From positions 1-64,000 of the forward strand of contig CAVVTR010000012.1 of the NCBI GenBank assembly GCA_963751245.1: a DNA stretch of 64,000 nucleotides, written 5' to 3'. Position numbers and translations under genes: made by a program. The stretch is from CAVVTR01 sp963751245 (GTDB lineage: Bacteria > Acidobacteriota > Thermoanaerobaculia > Thermoanaerobaculales > Thermoanaerobaculaceae). The notes beneath the pieces are model-generated. The model did no database searches. It had not been told where the DNA came from and saw only the letters and a program-made list of their open reading frames with translations. Positions 44,038 through 52,914 of this stretch are shown in pieces (within the stretch, counting starts at the first letter, position 1; each line of letters begins with the position of its first letter).

Positions 44038-46198
44038 ATGCGCCGAAGTCTCGTCTGTGGCATCGTCTGCACCTTTGCGCTCTCGACACCTTTCGTCTTC
44101 GCTGGCGGCCAGGAGGCCGCACCGTGGAAGGAGGGCATCCCGGTGCGCACCAACCCGTTCTTCGCACCGAGCACGCTGCCGTTCCATGCGCCGCCCTTCG
44201 ACCGCATCAAGGACAGCGACTACAAGCCGGCGATCGAAGAGGGGATGAAGCAGCAGCTGGCGGAGGTCGACGCCATCGCCGACAGAGCCCCGGGGCGCCG
44301 ACCTTCGAGAACACCCTGGTGGCCCTGGAGCGATCCGGCGCGCTCCTGACCCGGGTGATGAAGGCGTTCGACGGCTGTCGTCGGCCAACACCGACGACGC
44401 GCTCAAGCAGAAGTTCCAGGAGGAGTCGCCCCGAAGCTGGCGCGCACAGCGACGCCATCTACCTGAATCCGAAGCTCTTCCAGCGCGTCAAGAGCCTGTA
44501 CGACCAGCGCTAGAGCGCTGGGTCTCGACCCCGAGCAGATGCGGCTGTCGAGGCACCTACGACCAGTTCGTGCGCGCCGGCGCCATGCTCTCCGGGAGCG
44601 ACAAGGCCGCCCTCATGAAGCTCAACGAGCGAGGCGAACCTCTCCACCGAGTTCGAGAACCAGCTGCTGGCGGGCACCAAGGCCGGCGGCCTGGTGGTGG
44701 ACGACAAGGCGGAGCTGGCCGGACCTGAGCGCAGGCGGACATCGCGGCCGCCGCGCAGGCGGCCGAGGCAGCGCGGGCTCACCGGCAAGTGGGTGCTGCC
44801 GCTGCAGAACACGACGCAGCAGCCGGCGCAGGCGTACCTGAAGGACCGCGCGACTGCGGCAGCGGCTGTTCGAGGCGTCCGACCATGCGCACCGAGCACG
44901 GCGACGCCAACGACACCCGCGCGGTCATCCGGCGCCTGGCGCAGGAGCGAGCCGAGCGAGGCGAAGCTGCTGGGCTACCCGACCTACGCCGCCTACAGCC
45001 TCACGGACGAGATGGCGAAGACGCCCAAGGCGGCCATCGGCCTCCTGACCAAGCTGGTGCCGCCGGCCGTGGCCAAGGCGAAGGGCGAGGCCGCCGACAT
45101 GCAGAAGCTCATCGACCAGCAGGGCGGCGGCTTCAAGCTGCGAGCCTGGGACTGGCAGTACTACGCGGAGCAGGTGCGCAAGGCGCAGTACGACCTCGAC
45201 GAGTCGCAGATCCGGCCGTACTTCGAGCTGAACCGCGTCCTCGCAGGACGGCGTCTTCTACGCCGCCAACAAGCTCTACGGCATCACCTTCAAGGAGCGC
45301 CACGACATCCCGGTCTACAACCCGGACGTGCGCGTCTTCGAGGTCTACGACGCCGACGGCAGCCCGCTGGCCCTGTTCTACTGCGACTACTTCAAGCGGG
45401 ACAACAAGTGCGGCGGCGCGTGGATGGACAACTTCGTGGACCAGTCCAGGCTGCTGGGCACCAAGCCGGTGGTCTACAACGTCGCCAACTTCACCAAGCC
45501 CGCGCCGGGCCAGCCCGCGCTGCTGAGCTTCGACGACGTGACCACCATGTTCCACGAGTTCGGCCACGCGCTGCACGGCATGCTTCGCCAACGTGGAGTA
45601 CCCGACCCTGTCGGGCGCCAACGTGGCGCGGGACTTCGTCGAGTTCCCGTCCCAGTTCAACGAGCACTGGGCGCTGTACCCGAAGGTGTTCGCCCACTAC
45701 GCGGTCGACTACAAGACGGGCAAGCCCATGCCGGAGGCCCTCGTGGCCAAGATCCGCAACGCCGCCACGTTCAACCAGGGCTATGACTTCACCGAGTATC
45801 TGGCCGCTGCCCTGCTGGACATGGCGTGGCACACCCTGCCGGCCGACGCCCCCGTGCAGGACGTGGACGCCTTCGAGGCCGACGCGCTGAAGCGGTCCGG
45901 CGTCGACCTGCCCCAGGTCCCGCCGCGCTACCGTTCGAGCTACTTCCTGCACATCTGGAGCAATGGCTACGCGGCGGGCTACTACGCCTACTTCTGGGCA
46001 GAAATGCTCGACGACGACGCCTTCGCCTGGTTCGAGGAGAACGGGGGCCTGACCCGTGCCAACGGCCAGCGCTTCCGCGACATGATCCTCTCGAAGGGCA
46101 ACAGCGAGGACCTCGCCACGATGTTCGAGAAGTTCCGCGGCCGCGGCCCGGACATCGGCCCCATGCTCAAGGACCGGGGGCTCGTTCCCACCAAGTAG
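44038..46198 (+). pseudogene. M3-family peptidyl-dipeptidase (Dcp-like), many small indels
   Basis: Signal peptide (LVCGIVCTFALSTPFVFA), then a protein of about 705 residues that must be pieced together from all three frames. The metal site FHEFGHALHGML (HExGH) and later VARDFVEFPSQFNEHWALYPKV and FLHIWSNGYAAGYYAYFWAEM place it in peptidase family M3. From about 44280 to 45600 there are a dozen or more 1-4-base changes, nearly all insertions, e.g. single A in GGCCGG(A)CCTGAG and GAGGC(A)GCGCG, and CGAG in GAGCGAGGCGAA twice. The reading after 45600 is clean to the stop. Residues are otherwise well preserved, so sequence error is more likely than decay. Confidence 0.8.
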
Positions 46199-46221
46199 AC
46201 CGTCGCCGCTGTGAAGGACCC

Positions 46222-46252
46222 GGGCCGGCCTCGCGCCGGCCCTTTCTTCTTT
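46222..46252 (+). terminator. Rho-independent terminator after the M3 peptidase
   Basis: An 8-bp perfect stem (GGGCCGGC / GCCGGCCC, 5-base loop) followed by TTTCTTCTTT, 23 bases after the peptidase stop. Confidence 0.85.
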
Positions 46253-46440
46253 CTGCGCGCCGTCCGGCCTGAGGAACGTGGGCGTCAGGAGAGGCGACGG
46301 GATCGCCTGGACCTGGCACGGGGGGGGCTGTCGCATCGGCGGCTGGGGTGGCCGGTATCGGCAAGAAGACAGGGCAGACCAGCTTCAGCCCTGGGTCTTC
46401 GGGCCGGGACGACGACCACCCGCCCTCCCGTCCACCCGGC

Positions 46441-46986
46441 GGGCTGAATCCCGAGGTGCTCCTGCGAAGGCGGAGGTCGGCCGCCACCCCGCCGTCCGCT
46501 GCCTCGTCCGGTGGGGTCTCAGGCCGCGTCGCGCCGCCCGCCCCTGCCTCCGCGCGGTCGAACCCCTTCCCCCGTTCGGGCGCCTTCCGGCCGCCCGCCC
46601 GTGGGGGTTCTCACACCCCCCTCTCCGCGGAGAGCGCGGCGGTCACAGCGACGGCGAGCGTTTTGCCGGGAGCGCGGGTCTGCAGGAGTGGATGGCGGAG
46701 AGGGGGGGATGGCGGGCTGAATCCCGAGGTGCTCCTGCGAAGGCGGAGGTCGGCCGCCACCCCGCCGTCCGCTGCCTCGTCCGGTGGGGTCTCAGGCCGC
46801 GTCGCGCCGCCCGCCCCTGCCTCCGCGCGGTCGAACCCCTTCCCCCGCCCGGGCGCCTTCCGGTCGCCCGCCCGTGGGGGTTCTCACACCCCCCTCTCCG
46901 CGGAGAGCGCGGCGGTCACAGCGACGGCGAGCGTTTTGCCGGGAGCGCGGAACGACAGGAGTGGATGGCGGAGAGGGGGGGATTCG
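46441..46986. repeat. Two 273-bp tandem repeats with the tRNA-Ser 3' end
   Basis: 46441-46713 recurs at 46714-46986 with few differences. Each unit starts GGGCTGAATCCCGAGGTGCT and ends in the last 15 bases of tRNA-Ser (read on the minus strand CCCCCCTCTCCGCCA); the second end belongs to the tRNA-Ser copy at 46966-47057. Same principle as the tRNA-Asp array at 5653-6500, with which it shares a module. Confidence 0.85.
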
Positions 46987-47057
46987 AACCCGCGGTCCCG
47001 GTGAACCCGGAACAAGTGCTTAGCAAGGCAGCCCTGATCGGCCGCCCAGCACCCTCC
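46966..47057 (-). tRNA. tRNA-Ser (GCT), altered copy A
   Basis: A long-variable-arm tRNA on the minus strand with intact 3' part: variable arm TTCCGGGTTCACCGGGACC, T-arm GCGGGTTCGAATCCC, CCTCTCC, G and encoded CCA (46966-46968). The 5' part has small indels: acceptor GGAGGGT instead of GGAGAGG, D-arm GCTGGGCGG, and an extra T in the anticodon stem-loop (CTGCCTTGCTAAGCAC). Without them it would be tRNA-Ser with anticodon GCT. Either sequence errors or a decayed gene. Confidence 0.6.
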
Positions 47058-47277
47058 GCGCCGGCTGGCAAGTCCGGTGGCGTCCAGGAGGATCGCGCCG
47101 TCCGGCCGGCCCCCGTGCGGTCCGAACCCCTCCTTGCTCTGGGCGCTTCGGCCGCCCGCCCGCGGGCTGAATCCGGGTCTGCTCCTGCGACGGCGGAGGC
47201 GAGCCGCCACCCCGCCGCCGCTGCCTCTTCCGGTGGGGTTCCAGGCCGCGTCGCGCCGGCCGCCCCTGCCCCCGCGG

Positions 47278-47358
47278 GCGGGAGCGAACCCCCGGTCCCG
47301 GTCAACCCGGAACAACTGCTTAGCAGGCAGCCCTGATCGGCCACTCCAGCACCTCTCC
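47278..47358 (-). pseudogene. tRNA-Ser (GCT) copy B, 3' acceptor missing
   Basis: Intact 5' part on the minus strand: GGAGAGG, D-arm GCTGGAGTGGCCGATCAGGGC, anticodon stem-loop GCTGC-CTGCTAA-GCAGT (GCT), variable arm TTCCGGGTTGACCGGGACC. The T-arm is shortened (GGGGGTTCGCTCCC) and the 3' acceptor strand with CCA is absent. This copy alone has a good promoter (47372-47400). Confidence 0.65.
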
Positions 47359-47371
47359 GCGCCGGATGGCA

Positions 47372-47400
47372 AGTCTAGTGGCGTCCACGGAGGATGGCAA
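47372..47400 (-). promoter_or_regulatory. Promoter upstream of tRNA-Ser copy B
   Basis: On the minus strand TTGCCA (47395-47400), 17-base spacer, TAGACT (47372-47377), 13 bases before copy B. The equivalent positions before copies A and C are altered and lack a TANNNT hexamer. Confidence 0.65.
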
Positions 47401-47579
47401 GGTCCGGCGGGCCCCCATCGTCCGCACCACCTCACGTTGCTCTGGAAGGTCGGCCCCCACCCGCGGGCTGAATCCGGGTCTGCTCCTGCGACGGCCGAGG
47501 CGAGCCGCCACCCCGCCGCCCGCTGCCTCTTCCGGTGGGGTTCCAGGCCGCGTCGCGCCGGCCGCCCCTGCCCCCGCGC

Positions 47580-47657
47580 GGAGCGAACCCCCGGTCCCGG
47601 TCAAGGGGGAACAACTGCTGAGCAGGCAGCCCTGATCGGCCACTCCAGCACCTCTCC
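47580..47657 (-). pseudogene. tRNA-Ser copy C, 3' acceptor missing
   Basis: On the minus strand GGAGAGG, the same D-arm as copy B, anticodon loop CTGCTCA (GCT but C at position 37 instead of A), variable arm altered (TTCCCCCTTGACCGGGACC), T-arm shortened and no 3' acceptor. A degenerate copy. Confidence 0.6.
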
Positions 47658-47788
47658 GCGCCGGGGGGACCCGTCGAGTGGACGCACGCCGACGAGGGCG
47701 ACGTCCGGCGCCCTCCCGACGGACACCTCGTCGCCGATCGTGGGTACACTGGGTCGACGGCTGCGACAGGAGGAGAGGCGGAGGCGCG

Positions 47789-49306
47789 ATGCAGGGGAGG
47801 TCGCCGGAGGGCTCCACGGTCCTTGTCACCGGTGCCACCGGGTACATCGGCGGACGGCTGGTGCCCAGGCTGCTGGCCGCGGGCTTCCGGGTCCGCTGCC
47901 TGGCGCGCTCGGCGCGCAAGCTCGCGGCGCGGCCGTGGGCGCCGGACCCGCGGGTGGAGGCGGTGGAGGGCGACGTGGGGGACGCGGCGCTGCTGGAGCG
48001 CTCCCTGGCGGGGTGCTCGGCGGCGTACTACCTGGTCCACTCCATGGCGGCGGTGCCCGATGCCTACGCTCGACGCGACCGGACGCTCGCCGAAGGGTTC
48101 GGACGGGCCGCGGCGCGTGCCGGCGCCGGACGCATCGTCTACCTGGGCGGGCTCGGCGAGACCGGCTCCGGGCTGTCGGAGCACCTGTCGTCGCGCCGCG
48201 AGGTCGAGGCCGCGCTCGAAGCCGGTGGCGTGCCGGTCACGGTGCTCCGCGCGGCGATGATCATCGGCTCGGGCTCAGCGTCCTTCGAGATCCTGCGCTA
48301 CCTGGTGGAGCGGCTCCCGCTGATGGTGACGCCGCGCTGGGTCGGGACGCGGTGCCAGCCCATCGCGGTCCGGGACGTGCTGCGGCTGCTGGTGGAGTGC
48401 CTGAGGGTGCCGGAGACGGCGGGGAGGGCGCTGGACATCGGCGGGCCGGAGGTCGTGACGTACCGGGAGCTGATGCAGACGATGGCGGCGAGCCTGGGGC
48501 TCCGCCGCCGGATCATCGTGCCGGTGCCCGTGCTGACACCGCGTCTCTCGTCCCTCTGGATCCACCTGGTGACGCCGGTCTCGAAGGACATCGCGCGGCC
48601 CCTGGCGGAGGGGCTGCGCAACCCCGTGGTGTGCCGGGACGACGAGGCTCGGCGGCTGCTGCCCGGGCCGCTCCTGGGTGTGCGGGAGGCCATCGGCGCC
48701 GCTCTGGGCCAGCTGGCCTCCCACGAGGTGGAGACGGCCTGGCTGGACGCGGGACCGATCCCCGGCGACCCCGGCTGGGCGGGGGGCACCACCTTCGTCG
48801 ACCGGCGGGAGACTGAGGTCGACGCGGCCACGTCCGAGGTGTTCGGGGCGGTGTGCCGCATCGGCGGGAGCCACGGCTGGTACGCCGCCGACGCTCTGTG
48901 GCGCCTCCGCGGCTGGCTGGACCGGCTGGCGGGCGGGCCGGGCCTGCGGCGCGGCCGGCGCGATCCCGACCGGGTCGCCTTCGGCGACGCCCTGGACTTC
49001 TGGCGGGTCACCGGGGTGGAGCGCGACCGCTCGCTCCGGCTCCGCGCCGAGATGAAGCTCCCCGGCGTGGCGGAGCTCGAGTTCGAGGTGACCCCTGTCG
49101 ACGGACGCGAGGGCCGGACGCGGCTCGTGCAGGTCGCCCGCTTCAAGCCCCGGGGCCTGGCCGGGCTCGTCTACTGGCACGCCGTCTCGCCTCTGCACGG
49201 GGTGGTCTTCTCGGGGATGCTCGAGGGTATCCGCCGCGAAGCGGAGCGTGCCGGGAACGCGGCGAAGCGCCCGCCGGCGCCCGGTGGTCCGGAGGTGGCT
49301 CCGTGA
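47789..49306 (+). CDS. NAD(P)-dependent epimerase (SDR) with C-terminal DUF2867
   Basis: 505 residues. An extended/atypical SDR N-terminus, VLVTGATGYIGGRLVPRLLAAG (TGxxGxxG), with VHSMAAVPDAY and IVYLGGLGETGSGLSEHLSSR, then a C-terminal domain (from about residue 330) with SHGWYAADALWRLRGWLDRLAGG and PGLAGLVYWHAVSPLHGVVF, typical of the DUF2867-type fusion. Catalytic Tyr of the YxxxK motif is not evident, as in NmrA-like members. GGAGG precedes the ATG. The end overlaps the photolyase start (GTGA), so the two genes are coupled; this pairing is seen in other bacteria. Confidence 0.85.
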   Translation: MQGRSPEGSTVLVTGATGYIGGRLVPRLLAAGFRVRCLARSARKLAARPWAPDPRVEAVEGDVGDAALLERSLAGCSAAYYLVHSMAAVPDAYARRDRTLAEGFGRAAARAGAGRIVYLGGLGETGSGLSEHLSSRREVEAALEAGGVPVTVLRAAMIIGSGSASFEILRYLVERLPLMVTPRWVGTRCQPIAVRDVLRLLVECLRVPETAGRALDIGGPEVVTYRELMQTMAASLGLRRRIIVPVPVLTPRLSSLWIHLVTPVSKDIARPLAEGLRNPVVCRDDEARRLLPGPLLGVREAIGAALGQLASHEVETAWLDAGPIPGDPGWAGGTTFVDRRETEVDAATSEVFGAVCRIGGSHGWYAADALWRLRGWLDRLAGGPGLRRGRRDPDRVAFGDALDFWRVTGVERDRSLRLRAEMKLPGVAELEFEVTPVDGREGRTRLVQVARFKPRGLAGLVYWHAVSPLHGVVFSGMLEGIRREAERAGNAAKRPPAPGGPEVAP

Positions 49307-50742
49307 GGGCGCTGGTGTGGTTCCGGGCAGACCTCCGGGTCGGGGACAACCCGGCGCTCTTCAACGCCTGCCGCGAGGCCGATCGAGGTGTGGTGGCGGT
49401 CTTCCTTCTCGCCCACGCCCAGTACCGGGACCACGATTGGGGGCCGCCCAAGGCCGACTTCGTCCGCCGCTCCGTGGCGAGCCTGAGCACGGAGCTCGCG
49501 TCCCTCGGGATCCCCCTTCTCCTGCGCGATGCCCCGCACTTCCGGGATGCGCCGGCGGCGCTCCTGAGCCTTGCCAGGACGCTGGAGTGCGACGTCGTCG
49601 CCTTCAACGAGGAGTACGAGGTCAACGAGCGGCTGCGCGACGAGGCGGTGGTTCGCGTGTTCTCGGAGGCGGGTCTGCGGTGCGTCACGTATCCCGACCA
49701 GTGCGTGGTGCCGCCCGGGGAGGTGTGCGCGAGGGACGGCGGCTTCTACTCCGTCTACACGCCGTTCCGGACCGCCTGGCTCGCCCACCTGGAGCGGGAG
49801 GGCGCCGCACCGCCCCTCCCCGCCCCCGCACGCCGGGGAGGGCTCGTGTGCCCTCCGGACCCGGTGCCCGCGGAGCTCCCGGGGTTCACGCCCGGGCCCG
49901 GGATTCCCCGGCTGTGGCCGGCGGGGGAGGAGGAGGCGCGGCGCCGCCTGGTCCGCTTCGCCACGGAACGCCTCCGCCACTACGCGGAGTGGCGCGATCA
50001 GCCGGGCTGCAACGCCACGAGCCGGCTGTCACCGTATCTGGCGGCCGGCGTGATCTCGGCCAGACAGTGCCTCGCGGCCTGCGTGGAGGCGGCCGGCGGT
50101 CTCGCGCCCCTGGCGGCGATCGATTCGGGCCCGGCGACCTGGGCCTCGGAGCTGATCTGGAGGGAGTTCTACCGTCACGTCATGGTGGGCTTCCCCCGGG
50201 TGAGCATGGGGCGGGCGTTCCGCCTCGCCACCGAACGCGTCGCCTGGCGCTTCGACGGCGCCCACTTCGCGGCGTGGTGCGAGGGCAGGACCGGGTATCC
50301 CCTGGTCGACGCGGCCATGCGCGAGCTCGCCGCCACCGGCTGGATGCACAACCGGGCCAGGATGGTGGTCGCCATGTTCCTCACCAAGCACCTGCTCATC
50401 GACTGGCGGCGCGGCGAGCGGCTCTTCATGCAGTCCCTGGTGGACGCGGATCTGGCGAACAACAACGGGGGCTGGCAGTGGGCGGCCTCCACCGGGACCG
50501 ACGCCGTGCCCTACTTCCGCATTTTCAACCCGGTCACCCAGAGCCGGCGGTTCGACCCCGAGGGCGCTTACCTGCGGCGCTGGCTGCCCGAGCTGGAGTC
50601 AGTGCCCGCCGCGGCCCTCCACGACCCGTCATCGCTGCCGCCCGCCGAGCGGCGAGGTCTCGACTATCCGCCGCCCATCGTGGACCACGCCCGGGCCCGG
50701 GAGCGGGCCATCGCCGCCTTCGCCGCCGTGCGGGCGGGGTGA
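49303..50742 (+). CDS. phr: Deoxyribodipyrimidine photolyase
   Basis: 479 residues. Starts VRALVWFRADLRVGDNPAL, the cryptochrome/photolyase class I opening. The FAD-binding half has NATSRLSPYLAAGVIS, ELIWREFYRHVM, GRTGYPLVDAAMRELAATGWMHNR, RMVVAMFLTKHLLIDWRRGE and DADLANNNGGWQWAASTGTDA, all class I photolyase hallmarks. It repairs cyclobutane pyrimidine dimers using light, FADH and an antenna pigment. GTG at 49303 overlaps the SDR stop, with GGAGGTGG upstream. Confidence 0.93.
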   Translation: MRALVWFRADLRVGDNPALFNACREADRGVVAVFLLAHAQYRDHDWGPPKADFVRRSVASLSTELASLGIPLLLRDAPHFRDAPAALLSLARTLECDVVAFNEEYEVNERLRDEAVVRVFSEAGLRCVTYPDQCVVPPGEVCARDGGFYSVYTPFRTAWLAHLEREGAAPPLPAPARRGGLVCPPDPVPAELPGFTPGPGIPRLWPAGEEEARRRLVRFATERLRHYAEWRDQPGCNATSRLSPYLAAGVISARQCLAACVEAAGGLAPLAAIDSGPATWASELIWREFYRHVMVGFPRVSMGRAFRLATERVAWRFDGAHFAAWCEGRTGYPLVDAAMRELAATGWMHNRARMVVAMFLTKHLLIDWRRGERLFMQSLVDADLANNNGGWQWAASTGTDAVPYFRIFNPVTQSRRFDPEGAYLRRWLPELESVPAAALHDPSSLPPAERRGLDYPPPIVDHARARERAIAAFAAVRAG

Positions 50743-50752
50743 CGGGGCGCCG

Positions 50753-52872
50753 CTACTTCTTCTCCTTCTCCCCGGCCTTCGCGAACACCTCGTTGCGCAG
50801 GAACGCCTGCACGTCCCAGGGGGCCTCCCCGCCGCCGAGCCAGCGGTGGAACCAATCCACGTGGGCGTCGTAATAGAAGGCCATCTCGTACCAGGAGGGC
50901 CAGTGGCCCGCCTTGGAGAAGACGATGAGCCGCGAGGGCACCTTCATCTTCTGCAGGTCCGTGAAGAACTCCAGGGACTGCGTGTAGGGCACGCGGAAGT
51001 CCTGCTCCCCGGTGATCACCTGGCACGGCGTGACGAAGTCCTTGACGTACTCCGAGGGCGACCACCTGCGGTACTCCTGGCTCTCCCAGGGCACGCCGCC
51101 GAGGTCGTGTGCGGGGAACCAGAGCTCCTCTGTGGCCGAGTACATGGCCCTGAGGTCGTAGACCCCCATCATCGACGCGATGGCGGCGAAACGGCTCGTG
51201 TGCCCCTCGAACCACATCATCATGTAGCCGCCGTAGGACCACCCCATGGCGCCCATCCGTTTGGCATCCACGTAGGGCAGTTGGGCGAGGGTGTCGGTGA
51301 CCTTCATGAGGTCGGAGTAGACGGCGCCGCCCCAGTCGTGGCTGATCGCCGCCGTGTACTCCTGGCCGTACCCCGTCGATCCGTGGGGATTGGCGAAGGC
51401 CACCACGTACCCGACCCCGGGGTAGACCTGCCAGTCGCCGCGGTAGGAGTCGCCCCACTGGGACTGCGGTCCGCCGTGCACGTTGAGGATCAGCGGGTAC
51501 TTCTTCGCCGGATCGAAGCCGTGCGGCTTGACGATGAACACGTGGACGGGGTGACCGCCCGCGCCCTTGACCCACAGCTCCTCGGCGGGCCTGAAGTCGA
51601 CCTCGGCGAGGAGGGCGTCGTTGTAGTGCGTGAGGCGGGCGCGCCCGGAGCCGTCCCGTCCCACGCGGTACAGCTCGCCGGGTTCGGCCACGGAGCGCCG
51701 GGAGTAGACGATGGCGCTCCCGTCCGGGGTGAGCTGCCAGCCGTCGATGGTCCCGTCCACGAGGATCTGCCTCGCGTTGCCCGTGGCGACGTCGAGGTCG
51801 TAGAGGGGCGTCCGCCCCTCCACCTCGGCCTGGTACACGATGCGGCGCGAGTCCGGGGCCCACTGGAAGGCGTCGATCCAGTTGCGGAACGACTCCGTGA
51901 TCACCTTGTGGGTGTGGGCCGCGCGGTCGTAGACGGCGATCCGGAACAGGTCCGACTCGTACCCGGGGACCTCCTGGGTCCGGTAGGCGATGAGGCGTCC
52001 GTCGGGCGAGTAGGCCGGCGAGCCGTCCCACGCCGGGTTGTCGGCGGTGATGTTCACGGGCTCGCCGGGGGTGCCGTCGTCGGCGAGGGAGACCGTCCAC
52101 AGGTCGGCGTTGGTGGAGGAGGCCGGGTCGGCGTCGTGGTTGGAGACGAAGACCAGCTCCCGGGAGTCGGGGGCGAAGGCGAAGCCGGTCTCTCCCCCCA
52201 GGGAGAAGGTGGGGGCGTCGAAGGTGCCCGGGGTGAGGTCGTGCAGGGCGCCGTCGGCCACGTTGACGAGGATGACGTGGGCGTACTTCCCATCCCGCCA
52301 CGAGGTCCAGTGCCGGTAGAGAAGCCGGTCGGCCATGTGGGCCTTCAGGGGGCCGTCCTTCCAGGTGCCGGCGATCTTCGAGTTGCAGGCGCTGTCTGCG
52401 CCGCACTCGGGGTAGACGTCGGCGGCGACGGCGATGAACCGCCCGTCCGGCGACCACACGGGGTCGGCGACACCCAGGGAGAACGACGTGAGCTGTTGCG
52501 GCTCCCCCCCTCCATGGGCATGAGGAAGACCTGCGGCGTGCCGTCGCCGTCGGCGGACACGTAGGCCAGGGTGGAGCCATCGGGCGACCAGCGCGGCGAG
52601 GAGGGGGAGCGCTTCCCGGTGGTGAGCTGGCGCGCGCCGGCGCCGTCGATGCCGGCGACGAAGAGGTCGGACCATCGCGTGGCCGCCGGGAGGTCGGTGT
52701 GGGTCGTGACGTAGGCGATCCTGGCGCCGTCGCCGCTCACCTGGGGGTCGGCGACGCCGACGACGCGGTAGTGGTCGGCGATGGTGAAGGCCCGGCCGGC
52801 GGCGAGAGCCCCGGCGGTGGTGGCAATGGCGGTCAGGGCGACCGCGGCGCGGGCGAAGGTGGTCCCTCTCAT
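50753..52872 (-). CDS. S9-family prolyl oligopeptidase (frameshift near 52504)
   Basis: About 706 residues when joined across a single indel in a run of seven C (52504-52510, plus strand). Signal peptide (AAVALTAIATTAGALAAG), an N-terminal beta-propeller of WD/TolB-like repeats (PRWSPDGSTLAYVSADGDG; PVWSPDGRFIAVAAD; PDSRELVFVSN) and a C-terminal alpha/beta hydrolase with the serine in MGWSYGGYMMMW and the histidine in KAGHWPSWYE. Family S9B/C (DPP4- or acylaminoacyl-peptidase-like). Periplasmic peptide degradation is likely. The indel is probably a homopolymer error. Confidence 0.85.
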
Positions 52873-52914
52873 GAGTCCCTCCCTGGTCCCGGCGTCTGGC
52901 CGCCGGGGGCGGCG

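Larger units (their letters stand above)
47164..47765. repeat. Two 301-bp tandem units with tRNA-Ser 5' parts
   Basis: The unit starting GGGCTGAATCCGGGTCTGCT at 47164 recurs at 47465. Each contains a module shared with the 273-bp units, then a tRNA-Ser copy without its 3' acceptor strand (47278-47358 and 47580-47657), then a spacer beginning GCGCCGG. The second unit grades into the upstream region of the SDR gene, so its end near 47765 is approximate. Confidence 0.75.

Noticed and set aside
44038..46198. Programmed frameshifting or recoding in the peptidase
   Set aside because: Too many unrelated small insertions without slippery sequences; sequence error explains them better.
46441..47765. 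Insertion sequence or transposon
   Set aside because: No transposase frame and no terminal inverted repeats; unit ends coincide with tRNA pieces instead.
46278..47919. Open frames of 180-350 codons in the tRNA-Ser repeat region
   Set aside because: Built from repeated GC-rich units, Pro/Ala/Arg-rich, present in several frames and both strands; no protein family features.
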